NCBI GenBank assembly: GCA_002083555.1
Contig: MSXN01000009.1
Location: 248,001-312,000, forward strand
Direction: 5' to 3'
DNA length: 64,000 nt
Source of the DNA: Nitrospira sp. ST-bin5
Lineage (GTDB): Bacteria > Nitrospirota > Nitrospiria > Nitrospirales > Nitrospiraceae
Shown here: positions 9,634-17,729 of the stretch, piece by piece
Position numbering within the stretch: position 1 is the stretch's first letter
Layout: every line of letters starts with the position of its first letter
Translations under genes and position numbers: made by a program
The notes under the pieces: model-generated
The model's input: only the letters and a program-made list of their open reading frames with translations
Told to the model about the DNA's origin: nothing
Database searches by the model: none

Positions 9634-10511
9634 AGGTTCTGCACGGTCCTTTCAGTGTCGGATTCGATGGCGAGGGCATCGCGCTCCAAGCCAAGCATCT
9701 TCATGGTGTCCTTGATTAAGGCAAACCGATCCCACTCCGGCGGGCCGTCACAACCGGACCCTGCGTGCCATAAGCCACGACAGGTTCGAATATTGATCAC
9801 GGCCGGCAATTGCAGGCTGAACTGTTTCACATGATGGGCAATCAGCCAGGGATCGTCAGTGATGTCGACTGCGGGAAGTCCCAGCCCTTGAGCGAGGCCG
9901 CAGAGGGTCCACGAACGGCGGACAGGCGTCCTGGTCAGAATCGACAGATCATTGTCTTCGCAGACAAAGAGGACCGGGAGTTTCTTGGTGACGGCAAACC
10001 CCAATGCTCCGTAGATGTAGTCCTCTTCTGCGGAGGCATCACCCATGACTGTCAGCACCGGTTTGTTTGCGCCTAATGCCGCGCCCACCGCGATGGGAAC
10101 CTGGTCGCCCATGAGTCCGCTGTGCCCAAACATGCCGATCTGCGGAGCATGGATGGAGGCAGAGCCTCCCATGCCGCGCGCACATCCGGTCGGACGACTC
10201 AAGAGCTCGTCGATGAGTTGGCGAGGATCGCCGCCGAACGACAGATACACCGAGTGGGCCCGGTGCTGGGCGAAGATCAAACAGTCGGAAAAGACCGACG
10301 CGATGGCCGCCGGGATATGTTCCTGCCCGACTGACAGATAAATCGGCAGCTTCATCAAACCCCGGTCGTAGGCCTTCTTCACTTCGAACTCGAAGAAACG
10401 GTTGAAGCAGGTTTGCGCGAAGAGTTTCAGGGCATAGTCATTTGAAAACATGTTGGCGACGTCGGAGATAAGGCCGAACGTGGGTGTTCTTTGCTCCAGC
10501 TCGCAATTCAT
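9606..10511 (-). CDS. TPP-dependent dehydrogenase E1 alpha subunit
   Basis: The 301-aa protein carries the thiamine diphosphate motif GDASAEEDYIYGALGFAV followed by KKLPVLFVCEDND (residues ~158-188), the E1-alpha form of GDG-x(~26)-N. An upstream segment is LSVGQEHIPAAIASVF. It is somewhat shorter than usual E1 alpha chains (about 330-360 aa) and ends soon after the TPP domain. GAGGA precedes the ATG, which overlaps the stop of the aminotransferase by 4 bases. With the next gene it should form an alpha2beta2 enzyme that decarboxylates a 2-oxoacid and transfers the acyl unit. The acceptor is unknown; a keto-sugar is suggested by the context. Confidence 0.8.
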   Translation of the reverse strand: MNCELEQRTPTFGLISDVANMFSNDYALKLFAQTCFNRFFEFEVKKAYDRGLMKLPIYLSVGQEHIPAAIASVFSDCLIFAQHRAHSVYLSFGGDPRQLIDELLSRPTGCARGMGGSASIHAPQIGMFGHSGLMGDQVPIAVGAALGANKPVLTVMGDASAEEDYIYGALGFAVTKKLPVLFVCEDNDLSILTRTPVRRSWTLCGLAQGLGLPAVDITDDPWLIAHHVKQFSLQLPAVINIRTCRGLWHAGSGCDGPPEWDRFALIKDTMKMLGLERDALAIESDTERTVQNLWAEQLRKS

Positions 10512-11725
10512 TGATGATCCTCTTCATCAGCTATGGGCCACTGGCTCAGGAACTGTTTGAGACGAGTCAGGCCTGCTCTTAGCTTCTCAACCTGTGGAGT
10601 AAACGCGATACGGATGAACTGGTCGGACGACGGTCCGAAGGTCGCTCCCGGGGCCACGACGACATGGGTGTCCCTGAGTAGACGATCGGCGAATTCGTCG
10701 GAATGAAGGCCGGTGAAACCGATATCGACCAGCAGATAAAAGGCGCCCTCGGGCCTGCGTCCGGCGTAAGGCCCGAGCATGTTCATCACCAGATCGCGTT
10801 TCTGTTGATAGGCTGCTCGCATGGCCTCGGGATAGGCGCCGCCATCGGCTAAGGCCTGGAGCGCAGCGTATTGAGAGATCGAGGGAGCGCAGGAAATATA
10901 GAGCTCTTGCGCGTTGAGTAATGCGCGGCGCAACGCCGGATGTCGTGTGACGACATAGCCCACGCGAAGGCCGGTGATGTTATAGCTTTTCGAGAAGCTG
11001 TACAGTCCCACGACATGGTCGCTGCCGCTCAATGACAGCGGTGAGACATGCCGGCATCCGTACACATAGGTTTCATAGACCTCGTCGGACACCAGCCAGA
11101 GTCCCCGTTCGCGGGTGAGTCGGACCAGTTGCTCCATCATGCCGGCATCGATGACCGCGCCGGTGGGGTTGCCGGGAGAATTGATGATAAGGGCTTTGGT
11201 TGCCGGAGAGATGAGCGCCGCCAGTTCATTCAGATCAGGAACGAATCCGGTATCTTGTCGTAGCTGGTAGAACTTCACGACTCCACCGTAGTGGTGTACG
11301 GCGGCGGCGAAGTTGGGATAGCCCGGATCAGGCACGAGGACTTCATCGCCCGGGTTGATCAGGCATCCGATGGTCACGGCCACGCCATAAGTGGCGCCGG
11401 GCGTGACGAAAATGCTCTCGACATCCGTCTCGATTTGATTACGGACGGCGAGTTTTGTGGCAATGGCGTCTCGAAGAACCCGCATGCCGGCATTTTCCGT
11501 ATACCCGAGCGTACGTTCGTCCGTGGCCTTGATGATGGCCTCCCGGATGAGGTCGTCCGTCGCTTCCTGCGGCTGTCCGAATCCCAACTGGATCGCATCG
11601 TCCATGTCCCGGCTTCCCATGACCTGGTCCGTCAGCCGGCGAATGCCGGAGCGAGGCAGAGTCCCCAGCACATCGTTCACCGTGTGCCGGGCAATCGTCG
11701 TCATGGCTGAAGCCGTGATGGTCAT
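10508..11725 (-). CDS. Class I/II PLP-dependent aminotransferase
   Basis: This is a fold-type I aminotransferase of about 405 aa. It shows NSPGNPTGAV (residues ~182-191), D214 and Y217 in LVSDEVYETY, the Schiff-base lysine K246 in YSFSKSYNITGLRVGY, and the C-terminal arginine in FIRIAFT. It is of the aspartate/aromatic aminotransferase type. It could supply the 2-oxoacid used by the adjacent TPP enzyme or aminate an island intermediate; neither is shown. ATG 8 codons downstream is an alternative start. It lies 3 bases after the SDR stop and is tightly coupled to E1 alpha. Confidence 0.85.
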   Translation of the reverse strand: MTITASAMTTIARHTVNDVLGTLPRSGIRRLTDQVMGSRDMDDAIQLGFGQPQEATDDLIREAIIKATDERTLGYTENAGMRVLRDAIATKLAVRNQIETDVESIFVTPGATYGVAVTIGCLINPGDEVLVPDPGYPNFAAAVHHYGGVVKFYQLRQDTGFVPDLNELAALISPATKALIINSPGNPTGAVIDAGMMEQLVRLTRERGLWLVSDEVYETYVYGCRHVSPLSLSGSDHVVGLYSFSKSYNITGLRVGYVVTRHPALRRALLNAQELYISCAPSISQYAALQALADGGAYPEAMRAAYQQKRDLVMNMLGPYAGRRPEGAFYLLVDIGFTGLHSDEFADRLLRDTHVVVAPGATFGPSSDQFIRIAFTPQVEKLRAGLTRLKQFLSQWPIADEEDHQ

Positions 11726-11727
11726 GG

Positions 11728-12558
11728 TTAGCTCGCTAAGAGGACACCGGGTTCATGCATCCACTGGCTGACCGACTCGTAGGAGATCTTGTTGATGGCG
11801 ACATGCGAATGGATGGCATGCAAGATCGAATCGGCGGCTTCCTGCACGGACATGCTCTCGTCGTTATGGGCTTTTCTCATGGCCTTATCCCAATGGGCGG
11901 TGAAATCGGTGTTGACGGATCCGGGATTGATAAGGGTAAAGACCATGCGGTATTGGACATATTCCTTCTGCATCGCTTCGACCAGCTTCTCCACGGCCCC
12001 TTTGGCGGCAGTATAGACGCTCAGCTTAGGCAAGGTGCGCTCACCCGAACGGGATGACAGCATGAGCACATGACCCCGCTTAGTGTCCCGCCGGTCGATC
12101 TTGTTGAGCTTCATATAGGGCAACAAGGCGCGCATCCACAGGATCGGGGCCTTGGCATTGACGTCGAAAATCGCATTGATGTCGGCCATGGTCATTTCTT
12201 CCAGTGTGCCGTAGACGTGGCTGCCGCCCGCTGAGCTGACGAAAATATCGATCTGATCCTTCCCTTTGGAATAGACGTCGCCGATCCAGGCCTGAGCGGA
12301 TTCGATATTGCGCACGTCCATTGCGCAGGTATTGATTTCCGTATGGATGCCGTTCCTCTTGTTCTTTTGCAGGCGGAGCAGTGCCTCCTTCGCTTCGGCG
12401 AGCTTGCCGTTCTCATTGCGCGCGATCAGGGAAATCTTTCGGCAGACCCCGTTGAGGCGCTTGGCGACTTCGAACCCGATGCCGCTGGATCCGCCGGTAA
12501 TCACGACATGTTTCCCAATCCCCCAAACCGGTTTCGCGAGTGTCAAAGCATGTTTCAT
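11728..12558 (-). CDS. Short-chain dehydrogenase/reductase (276 aa)
   Basis: This is a classical SDR. The NAD(P)-binding motif TGGSSGIG is at residues ~21-28. The site usually reading NNAG is SSAGG. The catalytic Ser lies in MLSSRSG, and Y-x3-K in SVYTAAKGAVEKL. I chose the ATG at 12558 because AGGAG is 7 bases upstream. The longer frame from 12729 would run far into the nucleotidyltransferase gene, and its extra 57 residues look unlike protein. It resembles 3-ketosphinganine-reductase-type SDRs. In this cluster it may reduce a keto group of the nucleotide sugar, like the YerF step after acyl transfer in yersiniose synthesis (inference). Confidence 0.8.
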   Translation of the reverse strand: MKHALTLAKPVWGIGKHVVITGGSSGIGFEVAKRLNGVCRKISLIARNENGKLAEAKEALLRLQKNKRNGIHTEINTCAMDVRNIESAQAWIGDVYSKGKDQIDIFVSSAGGSHVYGTLEEMTMADINAIFDVNAKAPILWMRALLPYMKLNKIDRRDTKRGHVLMLSSRSGERTLPKLSVYTAAKGAVEKLVEAMQKEYVQYRMVFTLINPGSVNTDFTAHWDKAMRKAHNDESMSVQEAADSILHAIHSHVAINKISYESVSQWMHEPGVLLAS

Positions 12559-12568
12559 AGCGTCGCTC

Positions 12569-13297
12569 CTATTGTGACAGTGAGGTGGTGCAATGGTGCT
12601 CGGGTGTTTTCTTCTCGAGCGCTTCGAACGCCGCCAGCCGTTCCGGCGTTCCGATGTCGTAGAGGGGAACCTGGCAGGGATAGCCGTAGAGTCTGCCGTC
12701 CACCAGGCGAGGGAACACATCTCGCTCAAGTGAACAAGGGACAGAATCTGGAATAAGGTGAATCGCCTGCGTTTCGATGGCGTAGATGCCAGCGTTCAGA
12801 AACGGGGCCCTATGTTTTTCCTGAAAGGAGCGGATCCATCCGAGTTCATCCATCCTGACTCCCCCCGCATCGGTCCGGTCATTCGACGGAATCACGGCCA
12901 TGGTCGCCACGGCTTGACGGTGACGATGCCGGGCGAGCAACGATTGCAGGTCGATCCGGCACAAGGAATCGCCGTTCAAGATGAGGGTCGTGGTTGTGGT
13001 GAGTTGGGAACGGCAGCCTCGGAGGGCTCCGGCTGTACCGAGCGGTGTCGCTTCCTGCGAGATGATCGTTTCACAGTCTGTCCGTCGGCTGACATGCTGC
13101 GCGATCCAGTTCCCGTGATGGCCGGTGCAGAACACAATCCGGCGAAAGCCGTGCGAGAGGATATGATCGACCACCAGATCGAGAAACGGCCGGCCATTGA
13201 TCGGAGCCATCGGTTTGGGGCGGTCCTTGAGTACCGGTTGAAGCCTGGTCCCCAAGCCTCCGCAGAGAATGACCACGTCGGACGATTCGTGATACAT
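12569..13297 (-). CDS. hddC: Sugar-1-phosphate nucleotidyltransferase, HddC-like
   Basis: The protein has the nucleotidyltransferase signature VVILCGGLGTRLQPVLKDRP at the N terminus (residues ~8-27), then PKPMAPINGRPFL. The metal-binding aspartate is in LILNGDSL. The length of 242 aa matches HddC/GmhD-type guanylyltransferases. The start overlaps the stop of the GHMP kinase, so kinase and transferase are made as a pair, as in the GDP-heptose route. The symbol is by family resemblance; a mannose-type or other sugar-1-phosphate is possible. Confidence 0.7.
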   Translation of the reverse strand: MYHESSDVVILCGGLGTRLQPVLKDRPKPMAPINGRPFLDLVVDHILSHGFRRIVFCTGHHGNWIAQHVSRRTDCETIISQEATPLGTAGALRGCRSQLTTTTTLILNGDSLCRIDLQSLLARHRHRQAVATMAVIPSNDRTDAGGVRMDELGWIRSFQEKHRAPFLNAGIYAIETQAIHLIPDSVPCSLERDVFPRLVDGRLYGYPCQVPLYDIGTPERLAAFEALEKKTPEHHCTTSLSQ

Positions 13298-14376
13298 CAG
13301 GCGGCGTCCTTATTCCCGGTCTGAATCGAGTGTTCTTCGAGTTCCGCAGACGTCGGCAGGTCATTCCAGAGGGGCGCCCGCCTGACAGGAACTTCTTGTT
13401 GAAAAAACACGATCTGGCTTCCCGAACCTTCAAACTGAAATGGAACTTGCAAGAGCCCTGGCAAGGCTGCATTGATTTTAGCGTGCAGCTCCGGTTTGGC
13501 ATAAATCAGCATGAAGCCTCCCCCACCAGCGCCGAGCAGTTTCCCGCCGAGTGCGCCGGCGTTGCGCGCCGCGTCATAAATCTGATCGATGAGGGGCGTG
13601 GTAATTTTGCTGGTGAGTCCCCGCTTGACCATCCACGCCTCATGCAGAAGCTCTCCGAACTCAGCGAGGTCATGATCGCCGGTGAGGAGAGACATGCCTT
13701 CCTGAACCATCTGCAGCATGGCAAACAGCTCGACCCGTCGCTGCTTGGTCTTTTCGATTTGTTCTTTGGCTATCTCGGACGCGGTCCGTGAAAAGCCAGT
13801 GAAGTACAACAATAGGTGATCTTGAAATGCCTTGAGCCGCTCGGGCTTCATGATCAACGGCGTGTAGCCGATTTCTCCGGTCGGAGAGAAATTCAAGCGG
13901 CACAATCCCCCATAGGCCGCCAATACTTGATCCTGGCAGCCGACGGATTCACGGACAATATTCTGCTCAACATGGATGGCAGCATGGGCGAGTTCAGATT
14001 TCGTCGGCATCCGGTGTTGCATCGCATAGAGTGCGTGCAACAGACCAACTGTGAACGAAGAACTTGATCCGAGTCCGGTGCGGGCCGGGAGGTCGCCGTC
14101 ATGATGGATCTCAAGACCTTCGGTCATCTTAAGGTACTGGAGAACCCCTCTGACGGCTGGATGTTCAATGTCAGCATTATTATTGGCATGTTCGATACGC
14201 GAGTAGGCAATGCGAGTCTTATGCTCAAAAAACGGCGGGAGATGACGACAGGAAATATAGCAATACTTGTCGATCGTAGTGGCGAGGACGGCGCCGCCGT
14301 GCTCTTTGAACCACACGGGGTAATCGGTTCCGCCTCCGAAGAAGGAGATGCGAAAGGGTGTGCGGCTGATAATCAT
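13297..14376 (-). CDS. hddA: GHMP kinase, HddA-like sugar kinase
   Basis: The start MIISRTPFRISFFGGGTDYP is typical of the HddA/FKP-type GHMP family. The ATP-binding motif is PARTGLGSSSSFTVGLLHAL. The C-terminal glycine-rich motif is GALGGKLLGAGGGGFMLIYA. Length (359 aa) is normal. AAGGAGG stands 6 bases before the ATG. HddA phosphorylates D-glycero-D-manno-heptose 7-phosphate at C1, and the paired HddC-like gene would then make the nucleotide sugar. No gmhA or gmhB lies in the window, so heptose is not certain. Confidence 0.7.
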   Translation of the reverse strand: MIISRTPFRISFFGGGTDYPVWFKEHGGAVLATTIDKYCYISCRHLPPFFEHKTRIAYSRIEHANNNADIEHPAVRGVLQYLKMTEGLEIHHDGDLPARTGLGSSSSFTVGLLHALYAMQHRMPTKSELAHAAIHVEQNIVRESVGCQDQVLAAYGGLCRLNFSPTGEIGYTPLIMKPERLKAFQDHLLLYFTGFSRTASEIAKEQIEKTKQRRVELFAMLQMVQEGMSLLTGDHDLAEFGELLHEAWMVKRGLTSKITTPLIDQIYDAARNAGALGGKLLGAGGGGFMLIYAKPELHAKINAALPGLLQVPFQFEGSGSQIVFFQQEVPVRRAPLWNDLPTSAELEEHSIQTGNKDAA

Positions 14377-14409
14377 CGAGCCCCTCCTTCTATCAGTTGG
14401 ACGCCGGCG

Positions 14410-15357
14410 CTAGACATTGCCGTATCCCGTGCCAGTCACGATGGTGTAGCACTTGCTCAATTCCCGGATGCCGCGTTCTAACGTCCAGTCCGGCTTGAAT
14501 CCGGTCGAGAGAATCCGTTCATTCGAGACGATGTAGTCCCGTTTGTCGGGATCTTCTCCGATCGGCGCTTCAAAAAAGACAAATTGAGGAATGTGTCGTT
14601 GGATCTCCCCGCACAATTCAAGTTTCGAGAGATTGGCGTCGTCCAAACCGACGTTATAGGCGCGATTCTTCATGCTCTCGAAGTGATCCATGGCGTGGAG
14701 AAAGGCCTTCACGACGTCGCGGATATGGATGTAGTTCCGTTTGCAATGCCCCTCGAATACGACGACGGCTCGATCGTGCACCGCGCGCCACACGAAATCG
14801 TTGACCAGGAGGTCCATCCGCATTCGCGGAGAGGCGCCGAAGACTGTGGCCAGCCGAAGGGTAATCGCGTTGCCACGATCCAGCACCACCCGCTCGGCTT
14901 TGACCTTCGTCTCGCCATACAGGCTGATGGGCCGTAACGGCGAATCCTCCGTGCAAGGAACGCCCGGTTGCCCGATGCCATACCCACTGTTCGTGACCGG
15001 GAAGATGATGTGCTGCTGTTGCGATGTCAGCTTGGTCAGCATCTGTACCGCCTCGAAGTTGATCGTGTAGGCGCCCACCCGATCGCGATTGCACAACGGA
15101 GCTCCCACCAGTGCAGCAAGCGGAATGATGATGTCGGCTTCACGCAGCAAGTCCGTGATGACTCGTTCATCTCGGCAGTCCCCTCGGACGACACGGAAGG
15201 TTTCGAAGGCACAGCAATCCAACAGGCTGTTCTGCCTATAGAGAAAGTTGTCGAGGACGGTCACACGGTGTCCCCGATCGAGGAGCTGTTTGCAGAGCAC
15301 TGATCCGATGTAACCCGCGCCTCCGGTCACCAGTACATGTGTCTGTTTTGTCGGCAT
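14410..15357 (-). CDS. NAD-dependent nucleotide-sugar epimerase/dehydratase
   Basis: This is an extended SDR. TGGAGYIGS is at residues ~11-19, LAALVGAPLC follows the cofactor domain, and the catalytic Y-x3-K is in SLYGETKVKAE. The segment TNSGYGIGQPG takes the place of the usual TSS loop. Its 315 aa are typical of UDP-glucose 4-epimerase/GDP-mannose dehydratase relatives. AAGGAG lies 11 bases upstream of the ATG. It stands between the ColC/Fcl-like reductase and the HddA-like kinase and may be a 4,6-dehydratase or epimerase for the island sugar; which one cannot be told by eye. Confidence 0.75.
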   Translation of the reverse strand: MPTKQTHVLVTGGAGYIGSVLCKQLLDRGHRVTVLDNFLYRQNSLLDCCAFETFRVVRGDCRDERVITDLLREADIIIPLAALVGAPLCNRDRVGAYTINFEAVQMLTKLTSQQQHIIFPVTNSGYGIGQPGVPCTEDSPLRPISLYGETKVKAERVVLDRGNAITLRLATVFGASPRMRMDLLVNDFVWRAVHDRAVVVFEGHCKRNYIHIRDVVKAFLHAMDHFESMKNRAYNVGLDDANLSKLELCGEIQRHIPQFVFFEAPIGEDPDKRDYIVSNERILSTGFKPDWTLERGIRELSKCYTIVTGTGYGNV

Positions 15358-15372
15358 TGAGATAACGACTCC

Positions 15373-16329
15373 TTAAGGCTGATGACAGAGCGGAAGCGAT
15401 GCGAGTGACACCCCTTCGCCCGATATTGAGTGATTGATAAACCATCGCACCGTCATTTCAAGACCCTGTTTCAGGTTAGTGAATCGGTAATCAGGAAACA
15501 GCGACGCAAACGTTCTGCTGTGCAAGCGTTTCACCAGGACGCCTTCAGGTTGAGTAGAGTCGAATACAATTGGACCCGTATACCCCATGACGGACGCAAT
15601 CGCTTCGGCTAAGGCTCGAATCGTGATGCCGCCGTCTGGAGTAATGATCGTTGTCGTCGAGTCGAGATTTCGCTCGATCGCATCGACGGCGATCTTGGCC
15701 ACATCGTCGACAAAGACGAATTGGCGCACCGCGCGGCCGCTTCCCCATACGACCAACGGAGTACCGGTTGTCTTCGCCGCCCAGCAACGGCTGATCAGCG
15801 AAGCCACCACATGACCGCGTTCCGGATCAAACGAATCTTGGGGGCCATAGATCGTGACCGGTGCCAGTGTGGTCCACTTCCAGCCAGTGTCTTTCGCGAC
15901 GAGACGAGTGTGGAGATCCAGCATCCGCTTGGCATAGCCGTACCCCGCATTGCCCTCATATGGCAGCGCGGCCTGGAGATCGCTTTCAGTCGTCGCCCGA
16001 TCGGAAAATAGAGGAAAGGCGCAACTTGAAAGAAACGACACAAGTCTTTGTATTCCAAGGGAGCGAGCAGCGGATAGTACTGCCGTATTGATCAGTGCAT
16101 TATCTTCAAAAAATCGGCTATTGTTCGCTGCATTGGCTTTTACGCCTCCGACCAATCCAGCGAGATGAAGGATTTGCCCTGGCCGGATGTTCTCAAGCAG
16201 AAGCTGTGCGACGCTGCGGTCGCGGAGGTCCCCGTCTGCGCGCGAGAGGAAAATCGCATCGGGACGGATCTTCCGAATCGCCGATCCCAGCAGGCCGGTC
16301 CCACCGGTCACCAGTAGCGGGCCTGTCAT
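15373..16329 (-). CDS. Fcl/ColC-like GDP-sugar epimerase-reductase
   Basis: The protein resembles GDP-L-fucose synthase (Fcl/WcaG). It has VTGGTGLLGSAI at the N terminus, then HLAGLVGGVKANAANNSRFF, SFLSSCAFP and GYGYAKRML. The last contains the catalytic Y-x3-K, preceded by the Ser/Cys pair typical of this family. ColC, which makes GDP-colitose after ColD, belongs to the same family. Its start overlaps the stop of the ColD-like gene (ATGA), so the two are translated together. This pairing is the main reason to think of a 3,6-dideoxy sugar rather than fucose. Confidence 0.75.
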   Translation of the reverse strand: MTGPLLVTGGTGLLGSAIRKIRPDAIFLSRADGDLRDRSVAQLLLENIRPGQILHLAGLVGGVKANAANNSRFFEDNALINTAVLSAARSLGIQRLVSFLSSCAFPLFSDRATTESDLQAALPYEGNAGYGYAKRMLDLHTRLVAKDTGWKWTTLAPVTIYGPQDSFDPERGHVVASLISRCWAAKTTGTPLVVWGSGRAVRQFVFVDDVAKIAVDAIERNLDSTTTIITPDGGITIRALAEAIASVMGYTGPIVFDSTQPEGVLVKRLHSRTFASLFPDYRFTNLKQGLEMTVRWFINHSISGEGVSLASLPLCHQP

Positions 16330-17522
16330 GCAGCCTCCAGGACAATCTGCGATATCGTGGCGACGTCGACCGGCGTCAGTGCCGCGTGGTTTGGGAGAAA
16401 GAAGCCGCAGTGGTGAATCCGATCGGCTACGGGGAAACTGGTCTCTCCATATCGGCTTGTCCAGAAAGGGTGAAGACCAAGATTGCCGGCAGAGAAAATG
16501 CGGGTTTCAACCCCTCGCGCCACGAGCGCTTGAACGATCCGCTGGCGTTGCTGGCGGGATTCCGCCAGCAAGCCGACCGAAATACTGGCGACCTGACTAT
16601 TCTTCGGAGCCCGTTGGACATAGAAGCTGGAACTGAGACGCTCCAGGTAACGCCCGTGATTCGCCCGACGCTGTTCCGTCATCCAATCCAGTTTCTCCAC
16701 TTGCCCGATTCCAATGAAGGCGTTCAGATCGGTCGAGCGAAGATTGAATCCCGGTTCGTAGAAGACGAACGGAGAATGAAAGTCATCGATCAGGTGTTGC
16801 GTGACCAGTCCACGATGGGTCGCGGCATCCAGATCCTTGCTCCACCCGTGACTCCGGAGCATCAGGAGGAGATCGTCGAGGGCTTTGTCATTGGTAGAGA
16901 CCATGCCGCCTTCGATGGTCGACATTTGATGGCCGAAATAGAAGGAGAAGCTCGCCATATCGCCGAATGAGCCGACTTTCCGTCCTTCATAGCTCGCGCC
17001 GATCGCGGCACAGGCGTCTTCCAGTAAGATGAATCCATAGCGTTCTTTCAGTGCCATCAGGTCCCGCATCTTATGCGGGACACCCAAGACCTGAACGAGC
17101 ATCACCGTCTGCGGTTGATGCTGTTTCAAGAGCGCCTCAAGATGGTTGAGGTCGAGTGCAAACGTATCCGGATCGGCTTCGCACATAATGGGTTCGAAGC
17201 CGAATTGAATAGCGGGCGCAATCGACGTCACCCAGCCTACGCTGGGTACGATGACCTTCTTATTCCTCAGTCGTCCGGAAGCCAGGAGGGTGTAATACAT
17301 GAGCAAGTTCGCCGACGATCCCGAATTGCAAAACACGGAATGAGAAGACCCCAGCCATTGGGACCAGCGCGACTCGAACTCGACGGTGATGGGACCTTTC
17401 GTCAAGCGAGGATAGGTCTGCAGCCATTCGACCAAGCGATCAATGTCCTGACGATCGATCGTGTCGTAGGCCAGGCACCATCGAGGATTCAAGCTGTGTT
17501 GGACTGATTGACGGCCTTCCAT
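16326..17522 (-). CDS. DegT/ColD-like PLP enzyme with His in place of the Schiff-base Lys
   Basis: This is a DegT/DnrJ/EryC1 fold protein of 398 aa. The PLP-binding Asp is D169 in LLEDACAAIGA. The position that holds the internal aldimine lysine in aminotransferases is H198, in SFYFGHQMSTIEGG. His at this site is the hallmark of sugar 3-dehydratases such as ColD (GDP-4-keto-6-deoxy-mannose 3-dehydratase) and the CDP-hexose E1 enzyme. It therefore probably removes the C3 hydroxyl of a 4-keto-6-deoxy nucleotide sugar instead of transaminating it. GAGGAG is 8 bases before the ATG. It is the first gene of the island. Confidence 0.85.
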   Translation of the reverse strand: MEGRQSVQHSLNPRWCLAYDTIDRQDIDRLVEWLQTYPRLTKGPITVEFESRWSQWLGSSHSVFCNSGSSANLLMYYTLLASGRLRNKKVIVPSVGWVTSIAPAIQFGFEPIMCEADPDTFALDLNHLEALLKQHQPQTVMLVQVLGVPHKMRDLMALKERYGFILLEDACAAIGASYEGRKVGSFGDMASFSFYFGHQMSTIEGGMVSTNDKALDDLLLMLRSHGWSKDLDAATHRGLVTQHLIDDFHSPFVFYEPGFNLRSTDLNAFIGIGQVEKLDWMTEQRRANHGRYLERLSSSFYVQRAPKNSQVASISVGLLAESRQQRQRIVQALVARGVETRIFSAGNLGLHPFWTSRYGETSFPVADRIHHCGFFLPNHAALTPVDVATISQIVLEAA

Positions 17523-17577
17523 GACGTACTCTCCTCAATGGCAATATCAATGGGCTTGGTCTGGCGGATGAGGGTAG

Positions 17578-17593
17578 TACAAGTTATGTGCCA
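17578..17593 (-). promoter_or_regulatory. Candidate sigma-54 promoter of the sugar island
   Basis: The minus strand reads TGGCACATAACTTGTA: a full -24 element TGGCAC, correct N5 spacing, and TTGTA for TTGCA at -12 (one mismatch). It lies about 55-70 bases before the ATG of the ColD-like gene, after the terminator that closes the PilZ gene. Confidence 0.4.
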
Positions 17594-17711
17594 TTGATTC
17601 CGGCTTGGAATCTGACAACCTGCCATGAAAATTCGATGGGTCGCGTGATGCACTCGGCAAGATCTGCCGCGTACGGAGGAAAGGAATGACGGGATAAGCT
17701 ACTGAAGAAAG

Positions 17712-17729
17712 ACCGGATTGAAGTCCGGT
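17712..17729 (-). terminator. Rho-independent terminator after the PilZ gene
   Basis: ACCGGA and TCCGGT form a perfect 6-bp stem with a 6-base loop. On the minus strand it is followed by CTTTCTTC. The stem begins at the PilZ stop codon and separates the PilZ/HD-GYP operon from the sugar island. Confidence 0.6.

Noticed and set aside
12559..12729. N-terminal extension of the SDR (333-aa version)
   Set aside because: It overlaps the nucleotidyltransferase gene by about 160 bases, while the ATG at 12558 has AGGAG at 7 bases.
16095..16970. Plus-strand frame (291 aa) opposite the ColD-like and ColC-like genes
   Set aside because: It covers two well-supported minus-strand genes and has no family features.
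1..17522. Sugar island as a recently acquired mobile element
   Set aside because: No integrase, transposase, tRNA or direct repeats were seen at its visible border, and base use looks like that of the flagellar genes by eye.
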